This document shows, one piece after another, positions 1-9,143 of a stretch of 64,000 nucleotides of DNA; the stretch's first letter is position 1; every line of letters begins with the position of its first letter. The translations under genes were made by a program, and so were the position numbers. Location: assembly GCF_900115685.1 (NCBI RefSeq), contig NZ_FOXJ01000001.1, positions 2,761,796 to 2,825,795 of the forward strand, read 5' to 3'. Below the pieces are notes generated by a model, which was not told where the DNA came from, made no database searches, and saw only the letters and a program-made list of their open reading frames with translations. Source of the stretch: Variovorax sp. 770b2 (GTDB lineage: Bacteria; Pseudomonadota; Gammaproteobacteria; Burkholderiales; Burkholderiaceae_C).

Positions 1-489
1 AACATCGCGGCCGTGTGGCCGATGACGCGCCATGCGCAGACCGGGTTCGTGCGGCAACTGGTGCGCAACCCGCTGATCGTGGCCACGGTCGCGGGACTGC
101 TGGCGAACGTGCTGGGCTTCACGGTGCCCAATTGGCTCACGCCGACGCTCACGCGCATCGGCGCGGCCTCGCTCGCGCTGGGCCTCCTGGCCGCGGGCGC
201 GGGCATGCAGTTCGCAACGCTCGGGCGGGGCAAGGTGCTGGCGGTGTCGGTGCTGGCGATACGGCACCTGGTCCTTCCGCTGGTCGCATGGGGGCTGGCG
301 CGCGCGCTGCGCCTGGATGGCGTGCAGGCGTCGGTGCTGATGGCCTTTTCTGCCGTGCCCACGGCGTCGAGCGCCTACGTGCTCGCGGCCCGCATGGGCT
401 ACAACGGGCCGTATGTGGCGGGGCTGGTGACGTTGTCGACGGTGCTGGGGGTGGCGAGCCTGCCGTTCGCGCTGGCGTTGCCGCGGTAG
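1..489 (+). CDS. AEC-family transporter, C-terminal part (partial at window start)
   Basis: The reading frame is open from base 1, so the start lies before the window; 162 codons and a stop remain. The visible part holds alternating hydrophobic segments (around RNPLIVATVAGLLANVLGF, then ASLALGLLAAGAGM, VLAVSVLAIRHLVLPLVAW and VSVLMAFSAVPTASSAYVLA). The AVPTASSAYVLA segment is typical of the last membrane helices of auxin-efflux-carrier (AEC) permeases, which export or import organic acids across the inner membrane. The substrate cannot be read from this fragment. No terminator is seen before the VgrG gene downstream, about 150 bases away. Confidence 0.75.
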   Translation, partial: NIAAVWPMTRHAQTGFVRQLVRNPLIVATVAGLLANVLGFTVPNWLTPTLTRIGAASLALGLLAAGAGMQFATLGRGKVLAVSVLAIRHLVLPLVAWGLARALRLDGVQASVLMAFSAVPTASSAYVLAARMGYNGPYVAGLVTLSTVLGVASLPFALALPR

Positions 490-636
490 CGCGCGGGGCG
501 CCCGCCTCGCTCTGCAAATTACTTCGCACTCCGCCCGGGTTTGTCCGTCGATGGACACCGGGCGACCATTGTTTGCAATGGTGCTGGACCCGCAGGCCTC
601 AGACTTTTTGGACGCTCACTCGCCAAGGTCCACTGC

Positions 637-3474
637 GTGTCTTCTTCCCTCTTCATTGCCTCCCGAACCATCTCCGTCGGCAGCCCCGCCATGCCGAGCC
701 TGCTGGGCAGTCCCGCGCTGGAATTCAAATCGCTGGACGGCACCGAGGCGCTGGGCGAGCTCTTCGAATACACCGTCCGCCTGCAGACCCCCGACAGCCC
801 GATGCTCACCGGCTACGTCACGGCCAACGTGCCGGTCAAGCAGCTCGTGGGCAAGGAGTTCGGCATCCGCATCGCGCTGGACGGCAAGGGCTCCGGCCCC
901 ACGGCGCGCACGGGCGCCGGCACCCGCGAGATCAACGGCCTGGTCACCAGCGCGCGCTTCGTGCAGCACGAGAACCGCCGGGGCATCTACGAAATCGTCC
1001 TGCGGCCCTGGCTGATCCTGGCGACCCTCACCAGCGACCACAGGATCTTCCAGAACAGGACACCGCTGGAGATCGTCGAAGAAGTGCTCGCCGACTACGG
1101 CTTTCCGACGGAAAAGCGCGTCACCCACCGCTACCCCCAGCGGGTGTTCCAGGTCCAGTACGGCGAGACCGATTTCGAATTCATCACGCGGCTGATGCAG
1201 GAGTTCGGCATCTACTACTTCTTCGAGCACAGGGAGGGTGCGCACCGGCTGGTGCTGGTGGACGACGCGGGGGCTCACCAGGCGTTCCAGAGCCAGGCGT
1301 ACCACGCCATCGGCTATTACCCGCCGGGCCACAGGATCGACGAGGAGCACTGCAGCCATTTCCAGAGCATCGAGAACCTGGAATCGGGCCGATGGGTCAC
1401 CGACGATTTCGACTTCACGAAGCCTCGCGCCAGGCTCCGACAGACGTCCAGCATGCCGCGCAACACGGGCAACAACGCGCAGGAAATGTACAAGTGGCCG
1501 GGCGACTACAGCGACCCCGACGAAGGCCGCGACCTGGCGCGCACCCGCATGGAAGCCGCCGGCGCGCCCGGCAGCCGGGGCCGGGGAAGCGGCAACCTGC
1601 GCGCGGTGGTGACGGGCTGCACCTTCTCGCTGGTCAACTACCCGCAGGACGCGGCGAACCTCGACTACCTCGTCGTCGCCAGCACGCTGCGCTTGCACGA
1701 AAGCGGCCAGGCGAGCGCGCCGGCCGGCGCCGAGGAAGACTACGTCTGCCATACCGACTTCGAGGTCCAGCCCGCCAGCAAGATCTTTCGCTCGCCGCAG
1801 ACGCAACCCAAGCCCCGCACCACGGGCCCGCAGACGGCGATCGTCACCGGTCCGGAGGGCCAGGAAATCTGGACCGACGAATACGGCCGCATCAAGGTCA
1901 GCTTCCACTGGAACCGCTGCTGCACGAAGGACGAAAACGCCTCCTGCTGGATCCGCGTGGCCTCCCCCTGGGCCGGCACGCAGTTCGGTGGCATGCACGT
2001 GCCACGCATCGGGCAGGAGGTGATCGTCGACTTCGAGAGCGGCGACCCCGACCGGCCGATCGTCACCGGCCGCGTCTACAACCGGCTGAACATGCCGCCC
2101 AGGCAACTGCCCGGGCAGAAGAACCTGTCGGGCTTTCGCAGCCGCGAGCTGAGTGCGGATGGCAGCAGTCCCGGTGCACGTGGCAACCACCTCGAACTGG
2201 ACGACCATCCCGGCAAGATCCAGGCGCAGCTCAAGAGCGACCACCTGAGCAGCAGCCTGAGCCTCGGGCACATCGGGCGCATCGAGGACACCGCGGGCCG
2301 CAAGGATGACCGGGGCCAGGGCGTGGAGCTGCGCACCGACGGGCACGGGGCCGTCCGCGCCGCCAGGGGCCTGCTGGTCACCACCGAGGCAAGACCCAAC
2401 GCGCAGGCGCACATCACCGACCTGGGAGAGACCGCCGCGCGCCTGACGGCCGCGCGCGACCTGCACGAACGGCTGAGCCAGACCGCACAGGCGGCGAAGG
2501 CGCACGAAGCGGGCGACCAGGATGCCGTCACGCTGGATCTCAAGGCGCAGAACGACGCCATCAAAGGCAAGACAGGCACCGGGCAAGACGGTGCCTTTCC
2601 CGAACTCCAGGAGCCGCACCTGGTGCTCGCCAGCGCGGCGGGCATTCACAGCACGGCCGCGGCCTCCACGCACATCGCGAGCATCGCGCACAACGCGCTC
2701 AGCAGCGGCGGGCACACCAGCATCGGCGCTGGCAAGAGCTTGCTGGTGAGCGTCAAGGACGCCGTGCGCCTCTTCGCCTACAAGGCCATCCGCCTCACGG
2801 CTGCAACCGCGGGGATCGACATCGTCGCGCTGCAGGACAGCATCCAGCTGATGGCCAAGCTGGACATCAAGCTGGAGGCCCACAGGATCAGCATCACCGC
2901 GAAGGAGGAGATCGTCGTCAACGGGGGGAGCAGCTACACGCGGTGGAATGCAGCGGGGATCGAGCATGGGACCAGCGGGGTGTGGCGGGAGCATGCGGCT
3001 TCGCATTCGCTGGTTGGGCCGATGAACATGGACAAGCTGCTTCGGATGAAGGGCGTCAGCCATGACGACAAATACAGCGTGCGCTTCGCGCCGCTTGGCA
3101 GCGACGACGTCTTCAAGCGCTTGGGAATGACGGGGCTGCCCTACAAGATTCTGGACGAGCGGCAGGCCGTCAAGGCCGAGGGCGTTATTCCGGACAACGG
3201 GCGGCTTCCAAGAATTACGTTCGAAACGCCCGATGAAGCAACGCTGATCGTAGGCGAGGAGGCCTGGGCCTGGCATTCCGCGCCGACCATCCGAGAAACC
3301 CATCGTTATCTCGATGCTCCCGCAACAGGAATCGAAGAAATGGACGACGAGACTCAGGACGATAGCGCGACGGGCGTCGAGGACTCGAAATACGCCCGAT
3401 CAGCGATTGAATTCGGCGCAAATCATTTTCTTTTGGAATCCTCGGTGGAAAACTATCTTAACGGGCTGATTTGA
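637..3474 (+). CDS. vgrG: Type VI secretion tip protein VgrG (TssI)
   Basis: VgrG trimers form the spike of the T6SS needle and carry effectors into target cells. I place the start at GTG 637: it keeps the usual N-terminal SRTISVGSPA strand and has AAGG 8 bases upstream; ATG 691 is the alternative. The resulting 945-residue protein has a gp27-like hub (about 20-390). Next is a gp5-like OB fold with SFHWNR near residue 421 and FGGMHVPRIGQEVIVDF followed by DPDRPIVTGRVYN (about 450-480). A DUF2345 beta-helix lies at about 650-780. After it comes a ~165-residue tail (RFAPLGSDDVFKRLG onward) that ends in acidic, AT-richer sequence. The effector gene starts 15 bases downstream, so this tail is a plausible effector-loading part. 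No toxin motif is evident in VgrG itself. The other T6SS structural genes are not in this window. Confidence 0.93.
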   Translation: MSSSLFIASRTISVGSPAMPSLLGSPALEFKSLDGTEALGELFEYTVRLQTPDSPMLTGYVTANVPVKQLVGKEFGIRIALDGKGSGPTARTGAGTREINGLVTSARFVQHENRRGIYEIVLRPWLILATLTSDHRIFQNRTPLEIVEEVLADYGFPTEKRVTHRYPQRVFQVQYGETDFEFITRLMQEFGIYYFFEHREGAHRLVLVDDAGAHQAFQSQAYHAIGYYPPGHRIDEEHCSHFQSIENLESGRWVTDDFDFTKPRARLRQTSSMPRNTGNNAQEMYKWPGDYSDPDEGRDLARTRMEAAGAPGSRGRGSGNLRAVVTGCTFSLVNYPQDAANLDYLVVASTLRLHESGQASAPAGAEEDYVCHTDFEVQPASKIFRSPQTQPKPRTTGPQTAIVTGPEGQEIWTDEYGRIKVSFHWNRCCTKDENASCWIRVASPWAGTQFGGMHVPRIGQEVIVDFESGDPDRPIVTGRVYNRLNMPPRQLPGQKNLSGFRSRELSADGSSPGARGNHLELDDHPGKIQAQLKSDHLSSSLSLGHIGRIEDTAGRKDDRGQGVELRTDGHGAVRAARGLLVTTEARPNAQAHITDLGETAARLTAARDLHERLSQTAQAAKAHEAGDQDAVTLDLKAQNDAIKGKTGTGQDGAFPELQEPHLVLASAAGIHSTAAASTHIASIAHNALSSGGHTSIGAGKSLLVSVKDAVRLFAYKAIRLTAATAGIDIVALQDSIQLMAKLDIKLEAHRISITAKEEIVVNGGSSYTRWNAAGIEHGTSGVWREHAASHSLVGPMNMDKLLRMKGVSHDDKYSVRFAPLGSDDVFKRLGMTGLPYKILDERQAVKAEGVIPDNGRLPRITFETPDEATLIVGEEAWAWHSAPTIRETHRYLDAPATGIEEMDDETQDDSATGVEDSKYARSAIEFGANHFLLESSVENYLNGLI

Positions 3475-3489
3475 CCGCGAAATTCGAGC

Positions 3490-5355
3490 ATGCCAAAACT
3501 GATATCTGCAACCTACCATCCCAACATCGAAGTCGCAGAATTTATCTGCGACGACGGGCGGCATCTGCTCCGGCACGGGGGAACACTGCCATGGCGAATC
3601 AACAACCCCGGAGATTTGACGGCCCTGCTGGTAGATGGAGCGCCTGCCCCGAAGAAAGCCAAAGGCTATATCGGCTTTGCCAGCACCAGATCGGGGAGAA
3701 CGTTTCTTATTTTTCCAGACGAAGACGCGGGGCGTGCAGAGTTGAAAGCCAACTTGAAACGCAGGCACGGACAAAAAACCATTCCTGGAGCCATCCCGAG
3801 CTACGCGCCCAGTCACGAGAACGACACAGAAAAATATATCGCTGACCTGCTCAGGACGAGCGGAGTACCAGCCGATAAAAAAATCAACGAATGCAGCGAT
3901 GCCGAAATTGAAAAAATCATTGACAGCATTTCGGAAATCGAGGGGTATCACGCGAGCGCTGAAACCCGCAAGGAAACGTGGACGGTAGTAAGCACAATCA
4001 ACGCCACCAACGGCAGTCAGCCTTTGCCTGATACAGAAATCATTCTACAAACGGGAAACAAAGAAGAGAAGGTCAAATCCGATGCGACGGGGCGTTTCCC
4101 GCCAGTGATTCATCCTGCGGATAAGACAGCCGTACAGGTCAAGGTGATGAATTTGAAAACCAAGAAGATTGAAAAAGTCGGGGAAATTCAAGGAAGCGTT
4201 GGCAAGGATTTCAATCTTCTGGCGAAATTCGCGAAATGGAAAGGGGTCACCGGTTCAGAGAAAATGAATAGCTCCATGCCGGGAAAGAAAAAGTCGACAC
4301 ACCACGTGGTTCAACCCGGAGACAATCTGGGAAAAATTGCAAATCTGTATCGCACGAGCGTCACTGCCATAAAAGTCGAAAATAGCTTGGGGAGTGACAA
4401 CATTTATCCTGGCGAAGTGCTGTTGATCACCGGCCCTGGAAAGAAAAAATCAAACGACGCGCCTACGGTTCCAGCAACCGCGATGCCGGAGGCGGCCCCG
4501 ACCAATTCGCCCACAGCGATCCCGAAAAGACGATCACGCCCTTCCGCTGCTCCTGTACTCCCTGTTTTTTCCGGCACCCAGTCATCGGATTCCGAGCGAT
4601 CCAAAGAGGGAACGGGGAAGGTTTTAGCGCTGATCAACCCTTTGCCAGGTCGGGCGCCTTGGATGCCTATTGCCGTCGCAGAGGCCAAGCTCAGACACGG
4701 GAAGGAAGAAGGCGCTATTCAAAGAGAAATCAATTACCACACCGAAATCGGAGATGGCTCCAGATCCATGGCCGATACGGCATGGTGCGCGGCCTTTGCG
4801 AACTGGGTATTGTCGCAAGCCAATTATCCGATCGACAACACGAATTTTTATGACCACAAAGCCGCCACGGGACGCGCGCACGGTTTTTATGAGGTAAGCG
4901 GTCCAAAAGAGAAAAAATCCGACCCCGTTGCCCCAACCATTCGAAACCCTCTGTACATCGAACTGGATACACCAATATATGGTGCCATTGCCATGGTCAC
5001 AAGCAAGACGGGGCATGGACATCATGTCGGTTTTGTTTACGCAAAAAGCGGAAACGACAATTTGATTCTCCTGGGAGGAAATCAGCACGACCAGATCAGA
5101 TTTTCCCCTTTCTCGAAGATCTTCAGACCTCCGGTAAAAATCAAGGGGAAAAATGGCGAGATGGTCGTCAAAAACGAAGGCAGCCCGGATTATCTGAAGT
5201 ACTTCATTCCCGTCGCGTATTATGAACAGGCAAAGAAAGACCTGATCGATCCAGGGTTGGAGCAGATGGACTTTGTCGCGCTAAATCTCGAACTCGGCAT
5301 ACCCCCCGACAAACCAAAGAAAAATAAAGGTCATTCCAACAGGGATATTTTATGA
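3490..5355 (+). CDS. Putative T6SS peptidoglycan-hydrolase effector (lysozyme-like + Ig-like + LysM + Cys/His amidase)
   Basis: 621 residues with four visible parts. Residues ~30-155 (RINNPGDL, then FPDEDAGRAEL, SYAPSHENDTEKYI) resemble the phage and T6SS family whose members have RNNNPGN-type starts and muramidase activity. Residues ~163-245 look like a beta-sandwich linker. Residues 271-315 are a LysM peptidoglycan-binding repeat (VVQPGDNLGKIANLY). After a Pro/Ala-rich linker, ~380-560 is an NlpC/P60- or CHAP-like amidase (TIGR02594-type) with C433 in AWCAAFANW and H511/H512 in GHGHHVGFVY. No signal peptide is present, which fits delivery by VgrG, 15 bases upstream. The next gene overlaps the stop codon and encodes a likely exported immunity protein. 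The two-catalytic-end layout recalls TseP of Aeromonas. The amidase call is firmer than the lysozyme call. Base composition is AT-richer than the flanks, suggesting transfer. Confidence 0.8.
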   Translation: MPKLISATYHPNIEVAEFICDDGRHLLRHGGTLPWRINNPGDLTALLVDGAPAPKKAKGYIGFASTRSGRTFLIFPDEDAGRAELKANLKRRHGQKTIPGAIPSYAPSHENDTEKYIADLLRTSGVPADKKINECSDAEIEKIIDSISEIEGYHASAETRKETWTVVSTINATNGSQPLPDTEIILQTGNKEEKVKSDATGRFPPVIHPADKTAVQVKVMNLKTKKIEKVGEIQGSVGKDFNLLAKFAKWKGVTGSEKMNSSMPGKKKSTHHVVQPGDNLGKIANLYRTSVTAIKVENSLGSDNIYPGEVLLITGPGKKKSNDAPTVPATAMPEAAPTNSPTAIPKRRSRPSAAPVLPVFSGTQSSDSERSKEGTGKVLALINPLPGRAPWMPIAVAEAKLRHGKEEGAIQREINYHTEIGDGSRSMADTAWCAAFANWVLSQANYPIDNTNFYDHKAATGRAHGFYEVSGPKEKKSDPVAPTIRNPLYIELDTPIYGAIAMVTSKTGHGHHVGFVYAKSGNDNLILLGGNQHDQIRFSPFSKIFRPPVKIKGKNGEMVVKNEGSPDYLKYFIPVAYYEQAKKDLIDPGLEQMDFVALNLELGIPPDKPKKNKGHSNRDIL

Positions 5356-5915
5356 GCATATCTTTTGCACCGACTCGCCCATCCATCAAGAAAATTGTTT
5401 TGCTTCTTGCCGCACATTGCCTGCTTTACGGATATGCATTGAACTCGTTTGCTGGATACAGAGAGGATCGACTCGTCGTCTGGATCAATCTGGAGGAGGC
5501 CTCCGATCATCTCAACGTGAGCAAAGTCATTGCGAATTTCATAAATTCTAGGCGTGTCGATACAGAATGCGGCGTCCACTGGAGAGATGGAGGTTCAATT
5601 TTGTACATGAAAAAGCGCCCTCGTCAAATTACAAATGATTTAATTCGCGAAGTATTCATTCAAAGAAAAGAGGCTTCGCTTCAACGCCTGAACTATTTGC
5701 TGAAATCCTTCAGAAGCCCCGAAGATGGGGTTCGAGACGGGTTGGATGGTGTCATGGTCTACTCCAACAACAATGCTCCACATATGATGAACTTCATAGC
5801 AAACAGAAAAACCATTAAAGCCTACCCATTGGCATTGAAGGATTCAACACCGACAATCCATGACATTGAAGATGCATTCTGCATTCTTTTACCTCCCATT
5901 ACACGAGCACCCTGA
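5352..5915 (+). CDS. Putative periplasmic immunity protein for the upstream T6SS effector
   Basis: 187 residues that I do not recognise as a named family. It starts at an ATGA overlap with the effector stop, so the two are translationally coupled. The N-terminus has basic residues then IVLLLAAHCLLYGYALNSFAG, which reads as a signal peptide or one membrane anchor. The body is mixed alpha/beta with two further Cys residues (DTECGV and AFCILL). Immunity proteins to peptidoglycan-cleaving T6SS effectors act in the periplasm and are encoded directly after the effector, so position and export signal support that role. Direct evidence of function is absent. Codon use is AT-rich like the effector. 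No terminator with a clear U-tract follows. Confidence 0.6.
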   Translation: MSISFAPTRPSIKKIVLLLAAHCLLYGYALNSFAGYREDRLVVWINLEEASDHLNVSKVIANFINSRRVDTECGVHWRDGGSILYMKKRPRQITNDLIREVFIQRKEASLQRLNYLLKSFRSPEDGVRDGLDGVMVYSNNNAPHMMNFIANRKTIKAYPLALKDSTPTIHDIEDAFCILLPPITRAP

Positions 5916-6013
5916 TTCAAATAGGCAAAGCTTTGCAAAAGGTCTTTTCGCCATATTGAAGCATTCATTTTTCTTCAACATCGACAATATTTCATGCGGC
6001 GCGTTTTGTTGCT

Positions 6014-6766
6014 TCAACCCCGCTGCAACAACGCCGGCACCGCCGACCCCAACATCGCCACCCCCGACAACGTCAACAACCCCAGCACGAGCTTGCGAAA
6101 CGCCGCTTCGCTGATCCCGATATAAAGCCGCGCCCCCAGCAGCACCGGCACCGCGACAGCCAGCGCCACGAGCCCCAGGAGCGGCGCCATCGACGCCGCG
6201 ACGCCCCCGCTGAACAGGTGGATCGCAAACGCCACCATCAGCATCGAGAGATTGAAGTTCTGGATTACCGCGCGTTGCGTGTCGCGCGGGAAGCCGCGCA
6301 ACGTGCACCAGAGCGTGGGGATCGTCCCCGAGAAGCCGCCGATGCCCGCCATCGCCCCGCCGATGGCGCCGACGATGCCATCGGCCACGCGGCCGCCGAA
6401 AGTGATCTTCGGCAGGTGTTGCGACATCAGCATCGCCGGGCACCACAGCACCAGCAGCACGCCCAGGCACACCTTGAAGACCACGAGGTCCAGATGCGGC
6501 AGCAGCCAGACCCCGAACGGCACGCCGACGAGGCCGCCGAGCACGAAGGGCCAGAGCAAGGATTTGTCGAATGCGCGGCGCACCGTGACGGCCGCTATCA
6601 CCTGCCCCGTCAGCGCGCCGAACAGCGCAAGCACCGCGGCCAGTTGCGGCTCCAGGGTCCAGGCCCAGACCGACATCGCGACCAGTCCGAAGGCAAAGCC
6701 CGACAGGCCCTGCACGAAACCCGCCAGCACGGCGCCGACGATCACATGGACATACAAAGCTTGCAT
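6014..6766 (-). CDS. Sulfite exporter TauE/SafE family membrane protein
   Basis: 250 residues with about eight hydrophobic helices (HVIVGAVLAGFVQGLSGFAF at the N-terminus, later GFSGTIPTLWCTLRG). The GxxxGFVQGLSGFAFGL start and the internal repeat with GIGGFSGTIPT are typical of TauE/SafE permeases, which move sulfoacetate, sulfite or similar organosulfur anions. The substrate cannot be inferred here. It converges on the T6SS immunity gene. The next upstream gene on the same strand is the MFS transporter about 65 bases away, so co-transcription is possible. Confidence 0.85.
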   Translation of the reverse strand: MQALYVHVIVGAVLAGFVQGLSGFAFGLVAMSVWAWTLEPQLAAVLALFGALTGQVIAAVTVRRAFDKSLLWPFVLGGLVGVPFGVWLLPHLDLVVFKVCLGVLLVLWCPAMLMSQHLPKITFGGRVADGIVGAIGGAMAGIGGFSGTIPTLWCTLRGFPRDTQRAVIQNFNLSMLMVAFAIHLFSGGVAASMAPLLGLVALAVAVPVLLGARLYIGISEAAFRKLVLGLLTLSGVAMLGSAVPALLQRG

Positions 6767-6830
6767 GCGGCCGATGATAGGAGCCGCTGCAGCGCGCCCG
6801 CCCGCCTCGGCAGACGGCGTTCGAGAGGGA

Positions 6831-8090
6831 TCAGGCCGAGGCCGGCACCAGCGCCGTGCGGCGCACCCGCGTGACGTTGAAGGCGCTCGCGATCAGCACG
6901 CCCTGCACCAGCGCCAGGCCGACGATCACGCTCGTGTACTGGCCATGGTCCATCAGGCGGCCGAAGACCAGCGGCGCGAGCGCCTGGCCGATATCGAGGC
7001 CCGCGTACACCACGCCGTAGACGCGGCCGGTGGCGTTCGGCGGCGTCGAGCGCTTGACCAGCAGGTCGCGCGACGGCCCGGCCACGCCGGAGACGAAACC
7101 CATCGCGCCGAACAGCACCGGCACGAGCACCGGCGGGAACTGCGCAAAGGCCAGCACCAGCGCCAGCGCGGCCGCGATGCCGAAGCCCGCGCCCACGATG
7201 CGCTCGCAGCGCGACGGGTCCGAGGCGAGGAAACCGCCCACCACCATGCCGGCCGCGCTCGCCACCATGTAGACCGTGAGGCACACCGCCACCAGCGCCA
7301 CGGGCACCGCGTGCAGATGGCCCGCGGCCACCGGCGCGAAGGTCTGCACCACGCTGATCACCGCGGCATAGAAGAAGAAGAACCCGAAGCACATCCACAC
7401 GGCCGGGATGCGCAGGAAGTCGAACTCGCCGCCGATCGGCGCGGGCTCGCCCTGCCCCGTGGCCTTGTGCACGGCCGCCACGTCGAGCGACAGCACGCTG
7501 CGGTAGATCCACAGCACCAGCAGCACCACGATGGCCAGCACGCCGGCCGAAGCCAGCGCCACGCGCCACGAGAACGCGATGGCGATCGGCACCACGAAGG
7601 CCGGCGCGAGCGCCCAGCCGAGGCTCCCGGTGATGCCGTGCACGCTGTAGGCGTGGCCCAGGCGCGTGGGCGCGACCTTGCGGTTGAAGAGGGTGTAGTC
7701 GACCGGGTGGAACACGCCGTTGCCGATGCCGCCGACCACCGCGCACGCGAGGAGCATCCAGTAGCTTTGCGCCATCGCGTAGCCGAAGGCGGCCAGCCCG
7801 AGCGCGCCGAGGCCCACGAACAGCACCGGACGCGGGCCCAGCTTGTCCACGATGAAGCCGGAGGCGGCCTGCACGATGCACGAGACCACGAAGAACACCG
7901 TGAGCACCGCGCCCAGCTCGGTGTAGCTCACGTCGAACGCGTCCTTGAGCCACGGGAACAGGGGCGCCAGGATGAGCTGGCTGAAGTGGCTGATCGCGTG
8001 GGCCAGGCCGACGAGGCCGATGAGCTTCGCGTCGGAACGCAATGAGTTGGCCGGGGACGAGAGGGGTGGGGTGGTCACGTGGGAAGACAT
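6831..8090 (-). CDS. MFS transporter
   Basis: 419 residues with 12 predicted membrane helices. The N-half has the major-facilitator loop DKLGPRPVLFVGLGALGL between helices 2 and 3, and the GNGVFHPVDYTLFNRKV stretch seen in the fosmidomycin-resistance-like (FSR) branch. The C-half repeats the fold (GFVSGVAGPSRDLLVK). Substrate is unknown. The gene is divergent from an AraC regulator that starts 89 bases away, so that regulator is the likely controller. The start ATG at 8090 gives a soluble N-terminal leader of ~20 residues before helix 1. Confidence 0.87.
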   Translation of the reverse strand: MSSHVTTPPLSSPANSLRSDAKLIGLVGLAHAISHFSQLILAPLFPWLKDAFDVSYTELGAVLTVFFVVSCIVQAASGFIVDKLGPRPVLFVGLGALGLAAFGYAMAQSYWMLLACAVVGGIGNGVFHPVDYTLFNRKVAPTRLGHAYSVHGITGSLGWALAPAFVVPIAIAFSWRVALASAGVLAIVVLLVLWIYRSVLSLDVAAVHKATGQGEPAPIGGEFDFLRIPAVWMCFGFFFFYAAVISVVQTFAPVAAGHLHAVPVALVAVCLTVYMVASAAGMVVGGFLASDPSRCERIVGAGFGIAAALALVLAFAQFPPVLVPVLFGAMGFVSGVAGPSRDLLVKRSTPPNATGRVYGVVYAGLDIGQALAPLVFGRLMDHGQYTSVIVGLALVQGVLIASAFNVTRVRRTALVPASA

Positions 8091-8179
8091 GGATTGCTAC
8101 AAAAAACCGGGGCAGGCTCCGATGCTATGCCCCCGGGGCGCGGCAGAATGGCGATACAGCGACAACATTTGTCGAAACC

Positions 8180-9031
8180 ATGCCACGCGCCTCTTCCTCC
8201 GTTTTCCATCCCTCCCCGGTCACCAGCGTCGCCTCGCTCACGCCGCACCTCTACGCGCCCGACGCGGTGCGCCCGCTGCGTGCCAAGGAGCATTTCCTGA
8301 GCGCCGACACCTTCGTGGAGCTGCACCAGCATCCGTGGCCGCAGCTGACCTTCTCCACGCGCGGCGTGATCCGCCTGAGCACCCAGGACGGCAGCTACAT
8401 CGTGCCGCCCTCGCGCGCGCTCTGGGTGCCGGCCAACATGCCGCACAGCATCATGCTCATCGAGGATGCCGAGCTGCGCACCATCTACCTGCACGCCTGG
8501 CTCGCGCCGGCCTGGGAGAAATGCGAGGTGCTCGAGATCAGCCCGCTGATGCGCGCCCTGATGCTCGCTCTCGACACCACGCCCGACGGCCTGCCGCCCA
8601 CCGATCCGCAGGCGCCGCAGCGCGAACGCATGATCGCGCCGCTCCTGGTGGACGAGATCGAGCGCGCCACGCAGATCCGCATCGACGTGCCGCTGCCCAC
8701 CGACAAGCGCCTGCGCCAGCTGTGCGAGGCGCTGCTGCGCAACCCGGCCGACCGCTCCACGCTGGCCGAGCGCGCGGCCACCATCGGCGCCAGCGAGCGC
8801 ACGGTGGCGCGGCTTTTTCGGGACCAGCTGGGCATGAGCTGGCTGCAGTGGCGCCAGCAGGCGGTGATGGCGCATGCGCTGCCGCTGCTCGCGCGCGGCA
8901 TGGCGGTGAGCCAGGTGGCGGCGGCCAGCGGCTATGCCACCGACAGCGCCTTCTGCGCGATGTTCAAGGCGGCCACGGGACGCTCGCCGACGTCGTTCCA
9001 GCACAAGAAGCGATCGGCTGTCCCTGCCTGA
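8180..9031 (+). CDS. AraC-family transcriptional regulator with cupin sensor domain
   Basis: 283 residues from ATG 8180; the frame is open further upstream, but that stretch overlaps the divergent MFS gene's leader and looks non-coding. Residues ~30-110 are a cupin-like ligand domain (VELHQHPWPQLTFSTRGV, then PPSRALWVPANMPHSI). The C-terminal ~100 residues carry the two AraC helix-turn-helix units (IGASERTVARLFRDQLGMS and QVAAASGYATDSAFCAMFKA). The divergent arrangement with the MFS gene suggests it senses a small molecule and controls that transporter. Ligand unknown. Confidence 0.88.
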   Translation: MPRASSSVFHPSPVTSVASLTPHLYAPDAVRPLRAKEHFLSADTFVELHQHPWPQLTFSTRGVIRLSTQDGSYIVPPSRALWVPANMPHSIMLIEDAELRTIYLHAWLAPAWEKCEVLEISPLMRALMLALDTTPDGLPPTDPQAPQRERMIAPLLVDEIERATQIRIDVPLPTDKRLRQLCEALLRNPADRSTLAERAATIGASERTVARLFRDQLGMSWLQWRQQAVMAHALPLLARGMAVSQVAAASGYATDSAFCAMFKAATGRSPTSFQHKKRSAVPA

Positions 9032-9143
9032 CCGGCCTGACCTGCCTGGACGGCCGCCCGAACCCTTCGGCGCGCGAGGCCTTCACGACGCTCTGGCAAG
9101 ATCGGCGGGCCCGAAAAACCACGGACCCTTCACCGACCTGCCC

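Noticed and set aside
616..3303. Long open frame on the minus strand opposite vgrG
   Set aside because: High-GC shadow of the VgrG reading frame; sequence is Arg/Ala/Gly/Val-rich with no domain.
5925..5936. 12-bp palindrome GCAAAGCTTTGC after the immunity gene
   Set aside because: Too short and without a U-tract; could be chance in AT-richer DNA.
6252..8045. Plus-strand open frame opposite TauE and MFS genes
   Set aside because: Shadow frame; both real genes are clear membrane transporters.
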